This document shows, piece after piece, positions 36,372 through 45,915 of a stretch of 64,000 bases of DNA. The translations under genes were made by a program, and so were the position numbers. Location of the stretch: the NCBI RefSeq assembly GCF_008367235.1, contig NZ_VTZS01000002.1, positions 496,001 through 560,000 on the forward strand, written 5' to 3'. A model generated the notes under the pieces. That model had not been told where the DNA came from, did not search any database, and worked only from the letters and a program-made list of their open reading frames with translations. Position 1 is the stretch's first letter; each line of letters begins with the position of its first letter. The DNA comes from Pareuzebyella sediminis. GTDB taxonomy: Bacteria > Bacteroidota > Bacteroidia > Flavobacteriales > Flavobacteriaceae.

Positions 36372-37199
36372 ATGGGTAAGGTGATCAATATATTTCGGGT
36401 TTTACTACTGTTATTGACCCCTTTGCTATTCGTACAATGGGTGCACTACCAAGAGACGAAACGAACTGTTTATACCGTTGGAGATTCAACCGTTAAGAAT
36501 GGCCGCGGGGATGGGGCGGACGGACTTTGGGGTTGGGGCGATGTTATCGTTCAGTTCTTGGATACCACAAAGGTGAAAGCAGAAAACCATGCGCTGGGCG
36601 GTACGAGTAGCCGTACCTATCAAGACAAAGGGCTTTGGGACTCGGTCTATGTAAAATTGAAAAAGGGCGATATGGTACTTATCCAATTCGGCCACAACGA
36701 TAATGGCCCTATTAATGACGACTTTCGTGCACGGGGAACGCTTAAGGGAACTGGCGATGAATCCATAGAAATAGATAATATGCTCACAGGGAAACATGAA
36801 GTCGTACATACCTATGGATGGTATATTCGGAAATTGGTAACGGATGCCAAAAAGAAAGGGGCCATACCCATTGTACTGTCCCCTATACCGAGAAACGAAT
36901 GGATCGATGGTAAAGTAGCCCGAAACGATCATACGTATGGGTTATGGGCAAGGCAAGTTGCCCATGAAGAACATGTATCGTTTATCGACTTGAACGAGAC
37001 TATGGCACGGCAAATGGAAGATATGGGTGAAAAAAGTGTGACCGGCACCTATTTTTTCGAAAGGGATCATACGCATACTACAGCGCAGGGAGCCGTCTTG
37101 GCCGCTTCGATTATTGCCAAAGAATTGAAACTCGAAAATACGGCGTTAAAAGCTTTTGTGTTGGATCAGCCAAAGATTGTACGGCCATCTTCGGAATAA
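36372..37199 (+). CDS. SGNH/GDSL rhamnogalacturonan acetylesterase
   Basis: A 275-residue protein starting at the ATG at 36372; an upstream in-frame ATG at 36303 would place 23 odd residues before the clear signal/anchor helix. SGNH blocks are present: nucleophile Ser39 in YTVGDSTVKNG, Gly in NHALGGTSSRT, Asn in QFGHNDNGP, and Asp232-His235 in ERDHTH. This set matches rhamnogalacturonan acetylesterases, which deacetylate the RG-I backbone so that lyases and hydrolases can act. It is divergent from GH67 and convergent with the sulfatase operon. Confidence 0.9.
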   Translation: MGKVINIFRVLLLLLTPLLFVQWVHYQETKRTVYTVGDSTVKNGRGDGADGLWGWGDVIVQFLDTTKVKAENHALGGTSSRTYQDKGLWDSVYVKLKKGDMVLIQFGHNDNGPINDDFRARGTLKGTGDESIEIDNMLTGKHEVVHTYGWYIRKLVTDAKKKGAIPIVLSPIPRNEWIDGKVARNDHTYGLWARQVAHEEHVSFIDLNETMARQMEDMGEKSVTGTYFFERDHTHTTAQGAVLAASIIAKELKLENTALKAFVLDQPKIVRPSSE

Positions 37200-37238
37200 A
37201 GCGACAAAGCGACGTTAAGTAGTGCGGTCCTTTAAATA

Positions 37239-37383
37239 TTAGTCGGTATTACCCGTGTACCAAATCTTTCCGTTCAAAGGAATGTTGGCGAAGTATTGTT
37301 CTCTTTCTAGACCCACCACGGTCCATACTGAACTTACTAGGGCGGGTGTCCCACTTTTTCAATTGGTGTTGCTCATCCGTTTC
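37239..37383 (-). pseudogene. Possible 3' remnant of a decayed gene after the sulfatase
   Basis: On the minus strand the last 33 codons before a TAA at 37239-37241 read as protein-like sequence (SVWTVVGLEREQYFANIPL, then NGKIWYTGNTD). Just upstream a second frame reads ETDEQHQLKKWDTRPS and would join it after a single-base frameshift. No start codon or full domain remains. It lies directly downstream of the sulfatase on the same strand and may be a broken last gene of that operon. The parent family is not recognised. Confidence 0.35.
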
Positions 37384-37426
37384 TTAAGGCTTTTTGGTAA
37401 AGTATCCGTTATTTATGAATAACACA

Positions 37427-38809
37427 TTAACGAAGCTCTACATTCACAAGGGGGGCATCTCTTTCAAATTCTTCCTCAAGGAGCTTGAGTAACCGTTTCG
37501 CAATGTCAAGTTCAGAAGTATATCGGTTTTTTTCTTCATTGGGATCCTCCTCAAGATGGAACAATTCATAATCCGGATCGGCCATTTTATGCCGGGTACG
37601 AACAAGTTTCCACGGTTTTTGAATAATGGACTCTTGACGGTGGCCACGAATATAGATGGGTTTTTTACTAGACACTCCCTGTCCTAGAATTGCACTCCAT
37701 ATATTTTGGCCCTCGACCGTATTGGCAAGGTTTTCACTTCCTGAAAGGGTCGCCAGAGTGGGCATCAGATCGATGACAGAGAGATAATCATCGACGATCC
37801 TAGGGGCTAAGACCCCTTTCCAGTACAACAGGGCGGGCACACGAATACCACCCTCGAAATTTGATGCTTTCCAATCTCGTAGCGGTGTATTGCTCCCCAA
37901 AACCGGGTTTGGCCCGTGTCTCCCTTCATATTGATCGGTAGGGAACCAGTTTTTCATGGCACCATTATCACTTAGAAAGATGACTAATGTATTTTTCGAT
38001 AGTCCGATGTCGTCCAAGGTTTTCAAAACCTTACCGATGTTATCATCCATGTGGGCCATAGCAGCGGCAAAATCGACTCGAGAGCTATCGGCGATAATTG
38101 GTCGATAAGGGGTTTTCCATCGCGTTTCTTCTTGTAGTGGAAAGTGAGGTGCACTGTAGGCCAGTTGAATATAAAAACGTTTCGAAGTGTCTCTTTTGCT
38201 CGTAAGCCATTCGATGGTCTCTTTACCGATCAAATCGGTAGCATGCCCGTCCTCGGTAATTAGTGTACCATTTCTGTGCCAACTTGCATCCCCGTTTTTA
38301 TATCTATGCGTATACTGATCGATCTGTCCGTGTAGAAAACCATATGAATAATCAAAGCCGTAGGCCTGAGGACCGCTGGCCGGTTTCAAACCCAAATGCC
38401 ATTTGCCGAAAAGTGCCGTTTCATATCCCTCTTCGACCAATAGTTGAGGTAGGGTTTGAATGGTATCGGGAAGTTTTTTTTCACTTTTACCACTTATGGG
38501 TGCGACAATGCCCATTCTACTGGCGGGTCGCCCTGTAAGGAAACTGGCCCGGGTGGGTGAGCAGGTCGGGTGGACATAAAACCGGTTCAAGATTACACCA
38601 TTTTTGGCCATGAAGTCGATATTCGGGGTGCGTATCTCCGAACCATGGTATCCTACATCGTTCCAGCCTGCATCATCGGCGATCATCACCAAGATATTGG
38701 GCGGGCCCTTTTTTACGAGGTGCTTTGAGGCCTCCCCGCATCCTAATACTAGCATGATCACTATTGATAGTAAGAAGAGGGGATACCTATGCCATCTCAT
38801 ATTCCTCAA
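37427..38809 (-). CDS. Type I sulfatase lipoprotein (family S1)
   Basis: A 460-residue lipoprotein (lipobox VLGC, Cys24) with the formylglycine signature CSPTRASFLTG (Cys83 is the residue matured to formylglycine), metal ligands in IADDAGWNDVGYHG, and FLSDNGA. S1 enzymes remove sulfate esters from glycans; maturation needs an external sulfatase-maturing enzyme not seen here. Its start overlaps the GH105 stop by 4 bases, so it is the last intact gene of the DUF4861-GH105-sulfatase operon. Terrestrial pectin is not sulfated, so a marine sulfated uronate/rhamnose glycan is a possible target. Confidence 0.94.
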   Translation of the reverse strand: MRNMRWHRYPLFLLSIVIMLVLGCGEASKHLVKKGPPNILVMIADDAGWNDVGYHGSEIRTPNIDFMAKNGVILNRFYVHPTCSPTRASFLTGRPASRMGIVAPISGKSEKKLPDTIQTLPQLLVEEGYETALFGKWHLGLKPASGPQAYGFDYSYGFLHGQIDQYTHRYKNGDASWHRNGTLITEDGHATDLIGKETIEWLTSKRDTSKRFYIQLAYSAPHFPLQEETRWKTPYRPIIADSSRVDFAAAMAHMDDNIGKVLKTLDDIGLSKNTLVIFLSDNGAMKNWFPTDQYEGRHGPNPVLGSNTPLRDWKASNFEGGIRVPALLYWKGVLAPRIVDDYLSVIDLMPTLATLSGSENLANTVEGQNIWSAILGQGVSSKKPIYIRGHRQESIIQKPWKLVRTRHKMADPDYELFHLEEDPNEEKNRYTSELDIAKRLLKLLEEEFERDAPLVNVELR

Positions 38810-40176
38810 TTTTTGGTCTTTAATTGCAAAGAGCTGTCATTAATTTCAAATTCGTTTTGCTGTAGAAGCTTAATAACTTCGGCACCGGCCAATAAGACTG
38901 GCCCATAGCCATGGGCGGCGTACACATTGATAGGTCTATAGTAATAAAAAGCAGGGTCGAAGCCCATGCCGGTTCCTACACAAGTTCCTTCGACCTGACC
39001 TTTTGTATTCACCTTGGTCGCGACTGCATTCCAGCCTAATAGGGTAGCAGGGGCGTAGGCCATTTTATCAATATATCCATTATTGATGGCTTTCGCGAGG
39101 GAATAGGTGTAAATAGCCGTAGCCGATGTTTCAAGGTAGGTGTCGTTTCGGTCAATGAGCTGGTGCCAGAAACCGGTACCATCTTGGTAAGGTACCAATC
39201 CTTTTACGTGGGCACGTAATTGATTCAATACATCTTGATACCCCTCATGTTCTTTGGGAAGTACATCGAGCAGTTCTACCAAGGTCATGATTGCCCATCC
39301 GTTGGCCCGTGCCCAATGAAACTCCGGGTGCTCTCCCATGGCTTGAACCCATCCGTGCATGTAAAGTCCTTTTTCGGAATTGAACATGCGGCTAGAGAAT
39401 TGTCTGATTTGTTGGACGGCATCATCAAAATATGTCATGTCGCCGGTCAATTTACCCATTTGGGCCAAAGCTGGTACAGCCATAAAAAGATCGTCAAGCC
39501 ACAACGTATTGGGTTGCGGCCTATTTCTTGCCAATGTGCCATCGGGTAAACGAAATTGTCGATGGCTGATATAGTCGATGAAATTATCTATCAGCGGTCG
39601 TAAATCGGCCTCTAGGCCATAATCTTTGGCTTTAATCATGGCAGCACATATGGCTCCGGCATCATCAAGGGCATGAGGTTGTAAAGACTGCTTAATAGGC
39701 GATGGGTACGTTTTATCTTTCGTTAACTTCTCGGTATAAAAAGGCGCGATGTCAGCAAAAATTTCCAACCGCTTTCGGGTGTAATCAGCATATTTTTCAT
39801 CTCCGGTTGCTTCCGTAGCCAGCAGCATGCCCGCATAGGTTACCCCCCACTCATAGCTGGTCAACCGGAACACACCTGGTTCAAAAGCTGTATTTTCATC
39901 TAATTTCTTTAGGTCGGTGATGGGGGTATTGGTCATCGAATTCACCAATTTTGAAGCCGTCTCTTTTTCTAAATAGAGATAAACCCTATCTAGGGTTTCG
40001 GTGATTTCTGCTAAAGTCGGTGCGCCATAAGGGGTCGGGTAGTCGGGTTGGAGAAGATGTAAGGGGGTGGTAACGTCATTAGTCGGTTCTTGTGCTTGGA
40101 CCCCATAAATGATAAAAAAAAATGCAATGGACAATCCTATTGTGCGGCTGGTCTGATTCAATTTAGAAAGATACAT
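38806..40176 (-). CDS. GH105/GH88-type unsaturated uronyl hydrolase
   Basis: A 456-residue secreted protein (signal ending GVQAQ) with the (alpha/alpha)6 barrel motifs of GH88/GH105: SYEWGVTYAGMLL, WLDDLFMAVPALAQMG with the likely catalytic Asp (228/229), WARANGWAIMTLVELLD, and GTGFWHQLIDRNDTYLETSATA. Such enzymes hydrate the double bond of the terminal unsaturated uronic acid left by polysaccharide lyases and release it. It is between DUF4861 (9 bases upstream) and the sulfatase (overlapping). Assignment between GH105 and GH88 needs a profile search. Confidence 0.9.
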   Translation of the reverse strand: MYLSKLNQTSRTIGLSIAFFFIIYGVQAQEPTNDVTTPLHLLQPDYPTPYGAPTLAEITETLDRVYLYLEKETASKLVNSMTNTPITDLKKLDENTAFEPGVFRLTSYEWGVTYAGMLLATEATGDEKYADYTRKRLEIFADIAPFYTEKLTKDKTYPSPIKQSLQPHALDDAGAICAAMIKAKDYGLEADLRPLIDNFIDYISHRQFRLPDGTLARNRPQPNTLWLDDLFMAVPALAQMGKLTGDMTYFDDAVQQIRQFSSRMFNSEKGLYMHGWVQAMGEHPEFHWARANGWAIMTLVELLDVLPKEHEGYQDVLNQLRAHVKGLVPYQDGTGFWHQLIDRNDTYLETSATAIYTYSLAKAINNGYIDKMAYAPATLLGWNAVATKVNTKGQVEGTCVGTGMGFDPAFYYYRPINVYAAHGYGPVLLAGAEVIKLLQQNEFEINDSSLQLKTKN

Positions 40177-40184
40177 TGGTTTTT

Positions 40185-41492
40185 TTAATTGTTAATTTTG
40201 ACGTCGATCTCTGCAGATAATTGATGGGCAAGGTCGACAACATAAGATTTGAACGCATCGCGATCGGCAAATTTGGGATGGCTAAGCTCCCAAGCTCCTA
40301 TAGCATAATATTGAACGGGTTGATTCTCTTGAATTTTCATTTGGGCCAAAAAAGTATTCGAAAGCTGGCCCTTTTTTGGTGCTTCGATATAACCCATGTA
40401 GTGTGATTTTGGAAGTATAAGGGCCATTCCCAGCCACCATTCCTTTTCGTAACTCTGCTTGTCGTGGGTGTAGACCATCACAAATTCTTCATTTTCTTCG
40501 ATGACCTCTAAAGGGGCATCATTGTTAATGTTGACAAGGCCAATGGCTAACTCCTCGTCTCCTCTAAGACCCTGAACGGAAACGGTATTTTGATATCCGT
40601 ACATCCCTGGCCAAATTGAAGTGGTTTCGTGAACTGTGTAAGATCTATCGTTTGGTTTCCAGTTTTCGTAATGATATTCCAGAACAGAATTTACGGGGCC
40701 TTCGGCAAGTATCTTAAAGGTCGTACGCGCCACATTACTTATAGAGTCGTCTACGGTGACCCCCAAACGCATCAAGGTGTCTTTGGCCCTTAGTGCATAA
40801 CCGCCCAAGCCGACTGAATTTCCAACCGCCAAAATATCGCGCCCCCAATCTTCCATAACGTGGTAATTGTCTTCGACCGCACCTTGTTTGTTGATTCCCA
40901 CCGTTTCGGGAGACATTTTGTGGGTCTTTTTTCCGAAAAGATCTTTGGCGTTCCTTCCATCTAGATAATGACGAAATCCTACCTTGTCATTTTCCCATGA
41001 AGGCCCGTCCGTCTGGTACTGTTGATAACCAAGGGTAAGAGGCAGCTCGTCTGCCATCATCACTTCCTCTACTTCGGGTTGAACTTTGGCCTTTGCCGAA
41101 ACCCTCTTGCCAAATCTAACACTCGTTTTTATGGGATACTGAAATGGCCCGGTAGCCCAGTCGAGGTCAAGGGATTTCGATTCGTTAGGATTGAAATCGA
41201 CTACAAAGAAAAGTTCGTCCCATATCCCATCATCGTCAAGATCATTGATTTGACAGGGTATGGTATCCAATTTAAAGGTAATTACAGGATTTTTCCCCAA
41301 GCTATCGTTAGGTACTCGCAAGAGCTTCCGCCGCAAGCGAATGGGTTTGTCGTTTAAAGAAAATTGCGATGTATTATGTACGAGTATCTCTTGTTGAAAA
41401 CGCTCTGATGTACAAGAACCTAAAGTGATGAGTAGTATGAAGAAAAATGACTTATTCACGGACAAAAGGATGGGTTTTTGTGAAATGTTCAA
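40185..41492 (-). CDS. DUF4861 lipoprotein
   Basis: A 435-residue lipoprotein (lipobox LGSC, Cys27) matching what is known as DUF4861. It shares with the second copy at 61.4 kb the blocks WENDKVGFRHYLDGRNAKDL, WGRDILAVGNSVGLGGY and a C-terminal YYAIGAWEL. These are largely beta-rich, and Trp/Asp/His/Arg-rich blocks suggest a carbohydrate-active fold, but no activity is established to my knowledge. First gene of the operon with GH105 and sulfatase; a probable LacI operator lies 74 bases upstream of its start. Confidence 0.85.
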   Translation of the reverse strand: MNISQKPILLSVNKSFFFILLITLGSCTSERFQQEILVHNTSQFSLNDKPIRLRRKLLRVPNDSLGKNPVITFKLDTIPCQINDLDDDGIWDELFFVVDFNPNESKSLDLDWATGPFQYPIKTSVRFGKRVSAKAKVQPEVEEVMMADELPLTLGYQQYQTDGPSWENDKVGFRHYLDGRNAKDLFGKKTHKMSPETVGINKQGAVEDNYHVMEDWGRDILAVGNSVGLGGYALRAKDTLMRLGVTVDDSISNVARTTFKILAEGPVNSVLEYHYENWKPNDRSYTVHETTSIWPGMYGYQNTVSVQGLRGDEELAIGLVNINNDAPLEVIEENEEFVMVYTHDKQSYEKEWWLGMALILPKSHYMGYIEAPKKGQLSNTFLAQMKIQENQPVQYYAIGAWELSHPKFADRDAFKSYVVDLAHQLSAEIDVKINN

Positions 41493-41565
41493 TACTATAT
41501 TCTTTCAAAGTTTGAAGTGTTTTTTGAATTATCCCTACAATGTAGCAAAACATTTTCTATTTTAT

Positions 41566-41577
41566 GTAATCGATAAC
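41566..41577. promoter_or_regulatory. Probable LacI operator (DUF4861-GH105-sulfatase operon)
   Basis: GTAATCGATAAC matches the local consensus GTAATCGATTAC at 11 of 12 positions. It lies 74 bases upstream of the minus-strand DUF4861 start, and a minus-strand TTTG (CAAA at 41579-41582) flanks it as a possible -33 box. Confidence 0.7.
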
Positions 41578-41780
41578 GCAAAAGGCTTAGAATAGTCGAA
41601 TTTAGATTCGGCATGCTCGTCGAAAAATTTAAAGCACTTCTATATTTGATCATGTTTTATCGAAATACAAACGTATAAGTTTAATGTATTCAGCATTGTA
41701 CAGGATGCCCCTTTTAGCACTAGTCAGTATTTTGAGGCCTTGATTGGGTAGTTTTGATCAATGAATCCCGAGGTTTATCG

Positions 41781-41810
41781 TAATTTTTTGTAATCGATTA
41801 CAAAAAATTA
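41781..41810. promoter_or_regulatory. Perfect 30-bp palindromic LacI operator (GH106 operon)
   Basis: The whole 30 bases equal their own reverse complement: TAATTTTTTG, the core TAATCGATTA, and CAAAAAATTA. The core operator GTAATCGATTAC is at 41790-41801. It is 142 bases before the GH106 start. Confidence 0.82.
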
Positions 41811-41816
41811 CCTTTA
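41787..41816 (+). promoter_or_regulatory. Promoter overlapping the operator (GH106 operon)
   Basis: TTTG (41787-41790), 18 bases, then TACCTTTA (41809-41816, one mismatch to TAnnTTTG). The operator core lies between the two boxes, an arrangement expected for direct repression. Confidence 0.55.
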
Positions 41817-41951
41817 GGCCCATAAGGCAAGTACTTAATCGGTAGGGGTCTATAATCCGATACATAAAAAATAGAGAGAAGTTAACGTAAACCATTTTCA
41901 GGTGCACGGCTAGATTTTCAAAACATCCTTTCTTTTTAAAGGGAACTAAAA

Positions 41952-44705
41952 ATGATAGAAAAAAATGGAATCAAGGATAAGGCACAAAGTAACCTACCGG
42001 TTTTACTTTTGGCCTTTTTTGCTTCAACTGTACTGATGTTTGCACAGGAGGGCGTTTCGGCGGAAGCGATAGTATCGAACACCGCCAAGCCATGGACGCG
42101 ATGGTGGTGGATGGGCAATGCGGTCGATACGGCCGGAATTAGGCAAAATCTCCAAGCATTGAGCGATGGAGGTTTAGGTGGTGTTGAGATAACGCCTATC
42201 TATGGGGTTCAAGGGGAGGAGGTCAACTACTTGGATTACTTGTCTCCGAAGTGGATCGAGATGCTTGACTATACTATAACGACAGCTCATAGTTTAGGCA
42301 TGCAAGTTGACATGACCTTAGGTACAGGTTGGCCTTATGGTGGTCCACAGGTTACCCCGGCTATTGCCGCGACAAAATTGGTTGTAGAGGAGGTAAGGCT
42401 TCTCAAGGGTGAACGGATTCAACAGGAAATTATCGTAGAAAACGAAAAGAATAAGAAAAATGCAGTCCTACTATGTGTGCTGGCGTTTGGGGAAGATGGT
42501 GAATACACAGATCTCACCGATAAACTCAAGGGCAATTTTTTAAGCTGGAAGGCGAGAGGCACCAACTATACGCTTTATAAGGTCTTCACCGGTAAGACGG
42601 GTCAACAGGTGAAACGAGCTGCTCCCGGAGGGCAGGGATATACCCTTGATCATTATTCCAAAAAAGCATTAAAGGAGTATTTGATCCCTTTTGAGAGCGC
42701 TTTTGCTAAGCTAGAGAAAAAACCAAGGGCTATTTTCAATGACAGTTTTGAAGTTTATGGAACTGATTTTACCCCTAATTTTTTTGAGATATTTGAGGCA
42801 AAAAGAGGCTATGATTTGAAGCCTCATCTCCACAAATTGATGGCCCCTGAGAACGCCCAACTCTATAATCGAATAAAAAGCGATTATAGGGAAACCTTGT
42901 CGGATCTGTTACTAACGGAGTTCGACCGGCCTTGGACGGAATGGGCCCACAATGAAGGAACCCTATCCAAATTACAGGCCCATGGATCCCCTGGAAACCT
43001 GATCGATCTTTATGCTTCGGCAGACATTCCAGAGTGCGAAACATTTGGCTCCATGCCTTTTGATATTCCCGGGCTTAGAAGGGAAAAGGAGGATATAAGG
43101 GAAGGCGATGCCGATGCGGTCATGCTCAAATTTTCTTCATCTGCGGCCCATATTTCAGGCAAACCGTTAACCTCTTCCGAAACGTTCACGTGGTTGCGCG
43201 ATCATTTTAAAACGGCATTATCGCAGTGCAAACCAGAGGCGGAAGACCTCCTCTTGAACGGGGTAAATCATATTTTTCTGCACGGCTCTACCTATTCGCC
43301 TCAACGGGCCGCCTGGCCAGGCTGGAAATTTTATGCCTCCGTAAACTTCAATCCTAATAATACGATATGGGAAGATGCCCCGGAACTGTTCTCCTATATA
43401 ACTCGCTGTCAATCTCTTTTACAAGCGGGCAAACCTGATAATGATCTTTTGGTGTACTGGCCGATCTACGACATTTGGGACGATTATTTGGATGGAAATC
43501 TTTTTTTTCAGTTCAAAATACATTCTTTAGACGAATGGCTCCACGATACCCCCTTCTACGACACCGCAAATAAATTGATGCGCAAGGGCTATGGAACTGA
43601 TTTTATATCCGATGCCTTTATCGCCAAATCGGAAGTCGTCGATGGTAAGATAGTGCTACCAGGGGGGAGCTATAAAGGTTTGGTAGTGCCTGATAGTGAT
43701 AAAATGCCCTTGAGAACCCTAGAGCACCTTATTCGATTGAAAAAGAAAGGCGCTACTATAATTTTTGAGGGCCTGCCCGAATCGGTCCCAGGGTTTTACG
43801 ATTATGAAGCGCAAAATAAAACTATGCGTGCTTTACTAGATGAAAATCGCGGGGTAACCGACATAAAACCGGAGAGTGCCACAGCACTTGTGGCGAATGG
43901 CATAGTGCCAGAAACATTGGTCGACACAGGTCTTAAGTATATCCGTCGGGATGTAAACGGGAGTAAGGTATATTATTTGGTCAACCATACCAAGGAAACG
44001 GTCAATGGGTTTATTCCATTGGAGGTTCAGGCCGAGGAGATATTGATTATGGACCCCTTGACCAATTTAATGGGAAAGGCGGTTATTGAAAATACGGGAG
44101 CGCGTACCCGGGTTAAGGTGAATATCTCATCGGGGCGTTCCCTTTTTCTAAAAACGGGAAGCACTTCCGACACGCCACCTTGGAAATATACAAGCCAAGC
44201 CGGTGATATGATCCCTATCCATGGTCATTGGGAGCTCAGTTTTACAAAAGGAGGTCCTAGGATTCCTCGAGATACCGTACTTACTTCGCTCCATTCATGG
44301 ACTGATTTGGGCCTTGATACCGAATACTTCTCAGGAACTGCACGCTACAAGACTACTTTTGATAAACCCGAAACCGAGGCGGAGGATTTTTTGTTGGACC
44401 TCGGAGAGGTACGTGAAAGTTCCAAGGTCTGGTTAAATGACAACTATTTGGGTACTGCGTGGTCCGTGCCCTTTACCCTGAAAACGGGACAACTCGAGAA
44501 GACCAATACTTTGGTGGTAGAAGTGACGAACTTACCTGCGAATCGAATACGGGCCAAAGAAATACGGGGAGAAGAATGGAAAATATTTCATGAAATAAAC
44601 ATGGTCGATAAAGATTATAAAAAATTCGATGCTACGAAATGGAATCCAATGCCCTCCGGATTGATTGGTCCGGTTCGATTGATTCCCTTGAAATCAGAAA
44701 ATTAA
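41952..44705 (+). CDS. GH106 alpha-L-rhamnosidase
   Basis: A 917-residue secreted protein (signal about 1-32) with the GH106 N-terminal signature KPWTRWWWMGNAVDTAGIRQ, GGLGGVEITPIYGVQG and DMTLGTGWPYGGP, a large catalytic barrel, and a C-terminal galactose-binding-like beta sandwich (about 790-905; ARYKTTFDKP, DLGEVRESSKVWLNDNYLG). GH106 enzymes remove alpha-L-rhamnose, for example from the rhamnogalacturonan backbone or side chains. It leads an operon with GH105, DUF1593 and the esterase-GH43 fusion, under the 30-bp palindromic operator. Confidence 0.95.
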   Translation: MIEKNGIKDKAQSNLPVLLLAFFASTVLMFAQEGVSAEAIVSNTAKPWTRWWWMGNAVDTAGIRQNLQALSDGGLGGVEITPIYGVQGEEVNYLDYLSPKWIEMLDYTITTAHSLGMQVDMTLGTGWPYGGPQVTPAIAATKLVVEEVRLLKGERIQQEIIVENEKNKKNAVLLCVLAFGEDGEYTDLTDKLKGNFLSWKARGTNYTLYKVFTGKTGQQVKRAAPGGQGYTLDHYSKKALKEYLIPFESAFAKLEKKPRAIFNDSFEVYGTDFTPNFFEIFEAKRGYDLKPHLHKLMAPENAQLYNRIKSDYRETLSDLLLTEFDRPWTEWAHNEGTLSKLQAHGSPGNLIDLYASADIPECETFGSMPFDIPGLRREKEDIREGDADAVMLKFSSSAAHISGKPLTSSETFTWLRDHFKTALSQCKPEAEDLLLNGVNHIFLHGSTYSPQRAAWPGWKFYASVNFNPNNTIWEDAPELFSYITRCQSLLQAGKPDNDLLVYWPIYDIWDDYLDGNLFFQFKIHSLDEWLHDTPFYDTANKLMRKGYGTDFISDAFIAKSEVVDGKIVLPGGSYKGLVVPDSDKMPLRTLEHLIRLKKKGATIIFEGLPESVPGFYDYEAQNKTMRALLDENRGVTDIKPESATALVANGIVPETLVDTGLKYIRRDVNGSKVYYLVNHTKETVNGFIPLEVQAEEILIMDPLTNLMGKAVIENTGARTRVKVNISSGRSLFLKTGSTSDTPPWKYTSQAGDMIPIHGHWELSFTKGGPRIPRDTVLTSLHSWTDLGLDTEYFSGTARYKTTFDKPETEAEDFLLDLGEVRESSKVWLNDNYLGTAWSVPFTLKTGQLEKTNTLVVEVTNLPANRIRAKEIRGEEWKIFHEINMVDKDYKKFDATKWNPMPSGLIGPVRLIPLKSEN

Positions 44706-44712
44706 ATGCAAG

Positions 44713-45834
44713 ATGATGAGAACGTTGATTTGTACTGTTATAATAGGTATGGTGGCCGGTACCATAAAGGCACAGACTATTAACCGTCAAGAAGTGTTGC
44801 AACAAATGCAACGTGCCAATAGCTATTTTATGGAAAAGTGGCCCGATGTAGGTAAAACCATTATTACCAATAAAGAAAGGCCGAGCAACATTTGGACGCG
44901 TGCAGTATATTATGAAGGCCTGATGGCGCTATATGGCATATACCCTAGGGAAGAATTTTATGACTATGCATTGGCTTGGGCCGATTTTCATGAATGGGGT
45001 TTTAGAAATGGAAGTGCCAACCGAAATGCGGACGATTATTGTGCGGCACAGACGTATATCGATCTGTACAATCTAAAACCCGACCCCAAAAAATTACGAA
45101 AAACAAAGGCTACTATCGATATGCTTTTGAGCACACCGCAGCTCGATGATTGGTCATGGATCGATGCCATTCAAATGGGCATGCCGGTATTTGCCAAACT
45201 CGGGGTTTTAGAGAATAATGACGCCTATTATGAGAAAATGTATGACATGTATATGTACACAAGAAACCGACATGGTGACAAGGGATTGTACAACCCAGAG
45301 GACGGACTTTGGTGGCGTGATGCCGATTTTGACCCGCCCTATATCGAACCCAATGGCGAAGATTGCTACTGGAGCCGTGGTAATGGATGGGTCATCGGGG
45401 CGTTGGCCAAAGTGCTGTCCATAATTCCAAAGGATACTCCACATCGTCAGCAATATGTTGATGACCTGAAGGCAATGGCGGAGGCATTGGTACCTATTCA
45501 ACGGAAAGATGGTTTTTGGAATGTAAGTTTACATGACCCGTCGCACTTTGGGGGCAAGGAATTATCGGGAACCGCTCTTTTTTTGTATGCCATGGCCTAT
45601 GGTGTAAACAATGGAATTTTAAGCAAAGAAAAGTACCTTCCTGTAATCGAAAAGGGTTGGAACGCCATGATCAGCGATAGTTTGCACGAAAACGGGTTCT
45701 TGGGATGGGTGCAATCCACTGGAAAGGAGCCTAAAGAAGGGCAGCCCTTATCTTATGATAAAATCCCTGATTTTGAGGACTATGGTTTGGGATGCTTTTT
45801 ATTGGCCGGGAGTGAAGTCTATAAAATGGACTAA
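44713..45834 (+). CDS. GH105-type unsaturated rhamnogalacturonyl hydrolase
   Basis: A 373-residue secreted enzyme (signal ending TIKAQ) with the (alpha/alpha)6-barrel pattern of GH105: WTRAVYYEGLMALYG, DDWSWIDAIQMGMPVFAKLG with probable catalytic Asp151, CYWSRGNGWVIGALAKVL, and GFWNVSLHDPSHFGGKELSGTAL. It starts 7 bases after GH106, so the two are coupled: GH105 would take unsaturated galacturonate off rhamnogalacturonan fragments and GH106 the rhamnose left behind. It differs from the other two GH105-like proteins, suggesting non-redundant specificity. Confidence 0.92.
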   Translation: MMRTLICTVIIGMVAGTIKAQTINRQEVLQQMQRANSYFMEKWPDVGKTIITNKERPSNIWTRAVYYEGLMALYGIYPREEFYDYALAWADFHEWGFRNGSANRNADDYCAAQTYIDLYNLKPDPKKLRKTKATIDMLLSTPQLDDWSWIDAIQMGMPVFAKLGVLENNDAYYEKMYDMYMYTRNRHGDKGLYNPEDGLWWRDADFDPPYIEPNGEDCYWSRGNGWVIGALAKVLSIIPKDTPHRQQYVDDLKAMAEALVPIQRKDGFWNVSLHDPSHFGGKELSGTALFLYAMAYGVNNGILSKEKYLPVIEKGWNAMISDSLHENGFLGWVQSTGKEPKEGQPLSYDKIPDFEDYGLGCFLLAGSEVYKMD

Positions 45835-45915
45835 TATTCTTTTGGTAGCGTTGATTTCAAAATAACAGGCTTATTTTACAGCGAAGTTGCAGTTTAACCA
45901 TATGGAACACCAAGC

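Larger units (their letters stand above)
41493..41951. other. Divergent control region of two polysaccharide operons
   Basis: These 459 bases separate the DUF4861 operon (minus) from the GH106 operon (plus). They hold two copies of the LacI operator (41566-41577 and 41790-41801) and a plus-strand promoter around the second. The rest is A/T-rich with no gene. Confidence 0.8.
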
